From assembly GCA_019247245.1 (NCBI GenBank), contig JAFAPF010000074.1, positions 1 to 8,989 on the forward strand: 8,989 bases of DNA, written 5' to 3'. The stretch is from Rubrobacter sp. GTDB taxonomy: Bacteria > Actinomycetota > Rubrobacteria > Rubrobacterales > Rubrobacteraceae. Position 1 is the stretch's first letter, and each line of letters starts with the position of its first letter. Position numbers and translations under genes: made by a program. This document shows positions 7,143 through 8,989 of the stretch, one piece after another. The notes under the pieces are model-generated. The model was not told the DNA's origin and ran no database searches. It saw only the letters and a program-made list of their open reading frames with translations.

Positions 7143-7530
7143 GCTGTCTCAGCCCGTGTCTTCGCAGATAGCGTACTGGAATAGCCACAGCTCGTGTGCA
7201 TGGTCGGGCTCTCTTACTCTGATATGGGTTGTGCCCCTGGTTTAATTCACCCGCTTCTCGGATTCCATCGTCCTTTGGGCAACCTCACAACCTTAAAGTC
7301 TCTCATCGCATCTTAAGAGAATGCTAAAATTGGCAAACGACAGTTAGAGATAGGCTTTTCTTTAGCTCGTCTCGCCAACAGCTACATCAAGGCCAAGATT
7401 ATCTTCGATCTACCCATGAGGCACAATGGTTGTGAGCAAAAGATTCAACAGCCAGAAAGGTTGGCATCTGGTAAGAATTTTGTGATCTCCATGACTCTTC
7501 GTATGAAACCTTTGTTAAACTTCCACACCT
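7143..7530. other. 388-bp divergent intergenic region
   Basis: This lies between the start of the YfhO pseudogene and the LtaS-like gene. It contains the flavin-reductase C-terminal scar at 7338-7415. For the LtaS-like gene a weak promoter can be proposed: ATGACT at 7491-7496 and TAAACT at 7516-7521 with a 19-base spacer, which would start the RNA one to three bases before the GTG. Nothing else stands out; local AT content is higher than in the flanking intact genes. Confidence 0.4.
7338..7415 (+). pseudogene. C-terminal fragment of a flavin-reductase-like gene
   Basis: One plus-strand frame reads RQLEIGFSLARLANSYIKAK followed by IIFDLP, matching the end of the intact gene at 2411-3010 (RINIVKLQPLGRLAGSYTKV, then ETIFELP). 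Over 48 ungapped bases (7368-7415 against 2948-2995) I count 34 identities, about 71 percent, with many differences at third codon positions. No other part of the gene is clearly present nearby and there is no stop directly after the match. It is best read as the scar of a paralogue, not a recent copy. Confidence 0.55.
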
Positions 7531-8989
7531 GTGGCCTTGGTAAGCGACAGGTTAGAGTCAAGGGGAGCTTCTCGCTCTCTTCTGAGCTGTAGCGAATGGG
7601 TATACCTGCTTAGCCTCTTAATACCCTTCATCTCGTACGACCTGGCTTTAAAGACCGCCCGCATCGTTTTACGGCTCGAGGACCCTGGGCTCATGGAGAG
7701 CCTGGAGCTGATGCAGTCGGACCTGCTGTTCGACTTGGGATACGTGTTGCTCTGGGTAGTACTGTTTGCGGTGGCGAAAAAAGGCCTTTCCCGCTGGGTC
7801 GTCGTCGGCCTCTTCCACCTACTGACGATCTGCATCGTGCTGTTCACCACAAGCGCGTATCGGTATTTCGAGGTTACCGGTTCGACACTCGACCCCAACT
7901 TTGTCCTCCACTATCTCTCTTCTCCCGAGGGAACAGGAGGCGTCATAGCAAGCGAGGTTGGTTGGGGTCTTCTGGCTTTGATGCTGGCCACCCTTATCTA
8001 TGCGGCTTTGGGACCCTTTTTGGTAACACGTCTCGTTGTCCGGTGGCGCGATTGGCCCGCCCGGACGAGAAAGATTTCTTGGCTCCGCCTCGTCGGGGTG
8101 GGTCTTGCCGCGTACGCGTTGCTCTCGCTCTCGCTGCCCGGCAGCGAATCGGCACGCGTGAGTAAATCATTCTCCCGGGCGGCTTTCGCGAACATAATAA
8201 TGACCGCGGCCGATGCTACAGAGGACAAGGAAATTTCAGACGCTGTACCCAACCCAGTCGCCGAGAAACCGCCCCCGGATGCGAGCCTCTTTGCCGGGGG
8301 CGAGTCAGAGCGGCGCAACATCGTTCTGATTTTCCTCGAATCGACTCGCGCAGGGGCCACTACGCCCTACAACAAGTATCTTGAAACGACGCCTTTCCTG
8401 GACGAACTAACGAAGAGCAGCATGATGGCCGAGCGAGCCTATGCGGTCGTCCCCCACACCCACAACGCTATAACCGCGACCAATTGCGGCATCGACCCTC
8501 CACTGGACCGCTGGGGAACCCTATCGCTGGCTACGCGCAAACCCGCCAAGTGCTTAGCCGAACTCTTGAAAGAGCAAGGATACAACACCGCTTACTTCAT
8601 GTCCCAGACCTCAACCTTCGAAAACAGCCCGAAGATCATGGACAACTTGGGCTACGAGGAATTCCACTCGATCGAGACCATGGACAAGGAGGGGTTCGAG
8701 CAGACGAACTACTTCGGCTACGAGGACGATATCATGCTTGAACCGAGCAGGAAGTGGCTCGAAAAACAGAAAAAAGCGGGTACGCCTTTTCTAGCCACCT
8801 ACCTCACCTCTGCTCCTCACCACCAATATCTGTCCCCCCAAAAGCGTTATGGGCACAAGAACTTCAGCGAAGACGATCTGGTCAACCGCTATCTGAACAG
8901 TGTACGCTACGAGGACTTCTTCCTGAAGAACCTCTTCGATCAGTATAAGAAGCTTGGGCTATACGACGACACGGTCTTCGTCATCCTTG
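7531..8989 (+). CDS. LtaS-like sulfatase-fold membrane phosphotransferase, 3' end outside window
   Basis: An uninterrupted frame of 486 codons that continues past the window. Five membrane segments are visible at about residues 23-42, 65-82, 89-106, 144-170 and 185-205, followed by an extracytoplasmic alkaline-phosphatase-superfamily domain. NIVLIFLEST at 263-272 gives the first metal-binding acidic residue, Glu270. PHTHNAIT at 308-315 contains Thr310, in the position of the LtaS nucleophile threonine. APHHQYLSP at 429-437 supplies a histidine pair; the DxH metal ligands would lie just after the window end. Relatives transfer glycerol-phosphate or phosphoethanolamine to envelope glycans or lipids. 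The start is uncertain: GTG 7531 is the first start codon after an in-frame TAA at 7516 but has no Shine-Dalgarno; TTG 7537 is the alternative. ATG 7693 would delete the first membrane helix. It diverges from the dead YfhO gene. Confidence 0.82.
   Translation, partial: MALVSDRLESRGASRSLLSCSEWVYLLSLLIPFISYDLALKTARIVLRLEDPGLMESLELMQSDLLFDLGYVLLWVVLFAVAKKGLSRWVVVGLFHLLTICIVLFTTSAYRYFEVTGSTLDPNFVLHYLSSPEGTGGVIASEVGWGLLALMLATLIYAALGPFLVTRLVVRWRDWPARTRKISWLRLVGVGLAAYALLSLSLPGSESARVSKSFSRAAFANIIMTAADATEDKEISDAVPNPVAEKPPPDASLFAGGESERRNIVLIFLESTRAGATTPYNKYLETTPFLDELTKSSMMAERAYAVVPHTHNAITATNCGIDPPLDRWGTLSLATRKPAKCLAELLKEQGYNTAYFMSQTSTFENSPKIMDNLGYEEFHSIETMDKEGFEQTNYFGYEDDIMLEPSRKWLEKQKKAGTPFLATYLTSAPHHQYLSPQKRYGHKNFSEDDLVNRYLNSVRYEDFFLKNLFDQYKKLGLYDDTVFVIL

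Noticed and set aside
7515..8360. Minus-strand frames of 127 and 120 codons
   Set aside because: They lie antisense to the LtaS-like gene, whose plus-strand frame has membrane helices and catalytic motifs throughout.
1..8989. CRISPR array, insertion sequence, toxin-antitoxin pair or phage-defence genes
   Set aside because: No regularly spaced repeats, transposase motifs, terminal inverted repeats or paired small genes of those types were seen on either strand.

Overview
The window looks like a stretch of bacterial chromosome from an actinobacterium, most probably Rubrobacter-like. This is inferred from remembered family resemblance: an ATP-type PEP carboxykinase tail, a CPA1 antiporter, a small cupin, a YfhO-type membrane glycosyltransferase and an LtaS-like sulfatase-fold protein. 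Frequent GTG/TTG starts with AGGAGG-like sites and one probable leaderless gene fit too. I could not test this against a database.

Layout. 1-75 is the 3' end of pckA (+). 72-1319 is an intact CPA1-type cation:proton antiporter on the minus strand, converging on pckA so that both TAG stops share one CTAG. 1500-1905 (-) is a decayed short-chain dehydrogenase. 1906-2410 has no convincing gene but holds a 29-bp imperfect palindrome and a truncated tRNA-Gln(CUG)-like element. 2411-3010 (+) is an intact flavin-reductase-like FMN protein and 3129-3470 (+) an intact small cupin. 3293-3634 (-) is an unidentified open fragment. 3676-4422 (-) is a DedA-family gene broken by two frameshifts. 4424-4604 (-) is an unidentified short remnant. 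4605-7142 (-) is a large YfhO-family gene whose whole length can be read only through about five nonsense codons and four frameshifts. 7143-7530 is non-coding and carries a scar resembling the C-terminus of a flavin reductase. 7531 to the window end (+) is an intact-looking, 3'-truncated LtaS/sulfatase-fold membrane protein.

How it fits together. The left end (central metabolism, ion homeostasis) and the small oxidoreductase/cupin genes look functional. The right half was probably an envelope-polymer neighbourhood: YfhO-type enzymes add sugars from polyprenyl carriers to envelope polymers, DedA proteins move polyprenyl phosphate lipids, and LtaS-like enzymes transfer phospho-alcohol head groups outside the membrane. 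The YfhO and DedA genes are dead while the LtaS-like gene is open throughout. The dominant signal is therefore selective gene decay next to intact genes, with a possible integration scar at a tRNA remnant. I see no CRISPR array, transposase, integrase, toxin-antitoxin pair, known defence system or convincing novel system.
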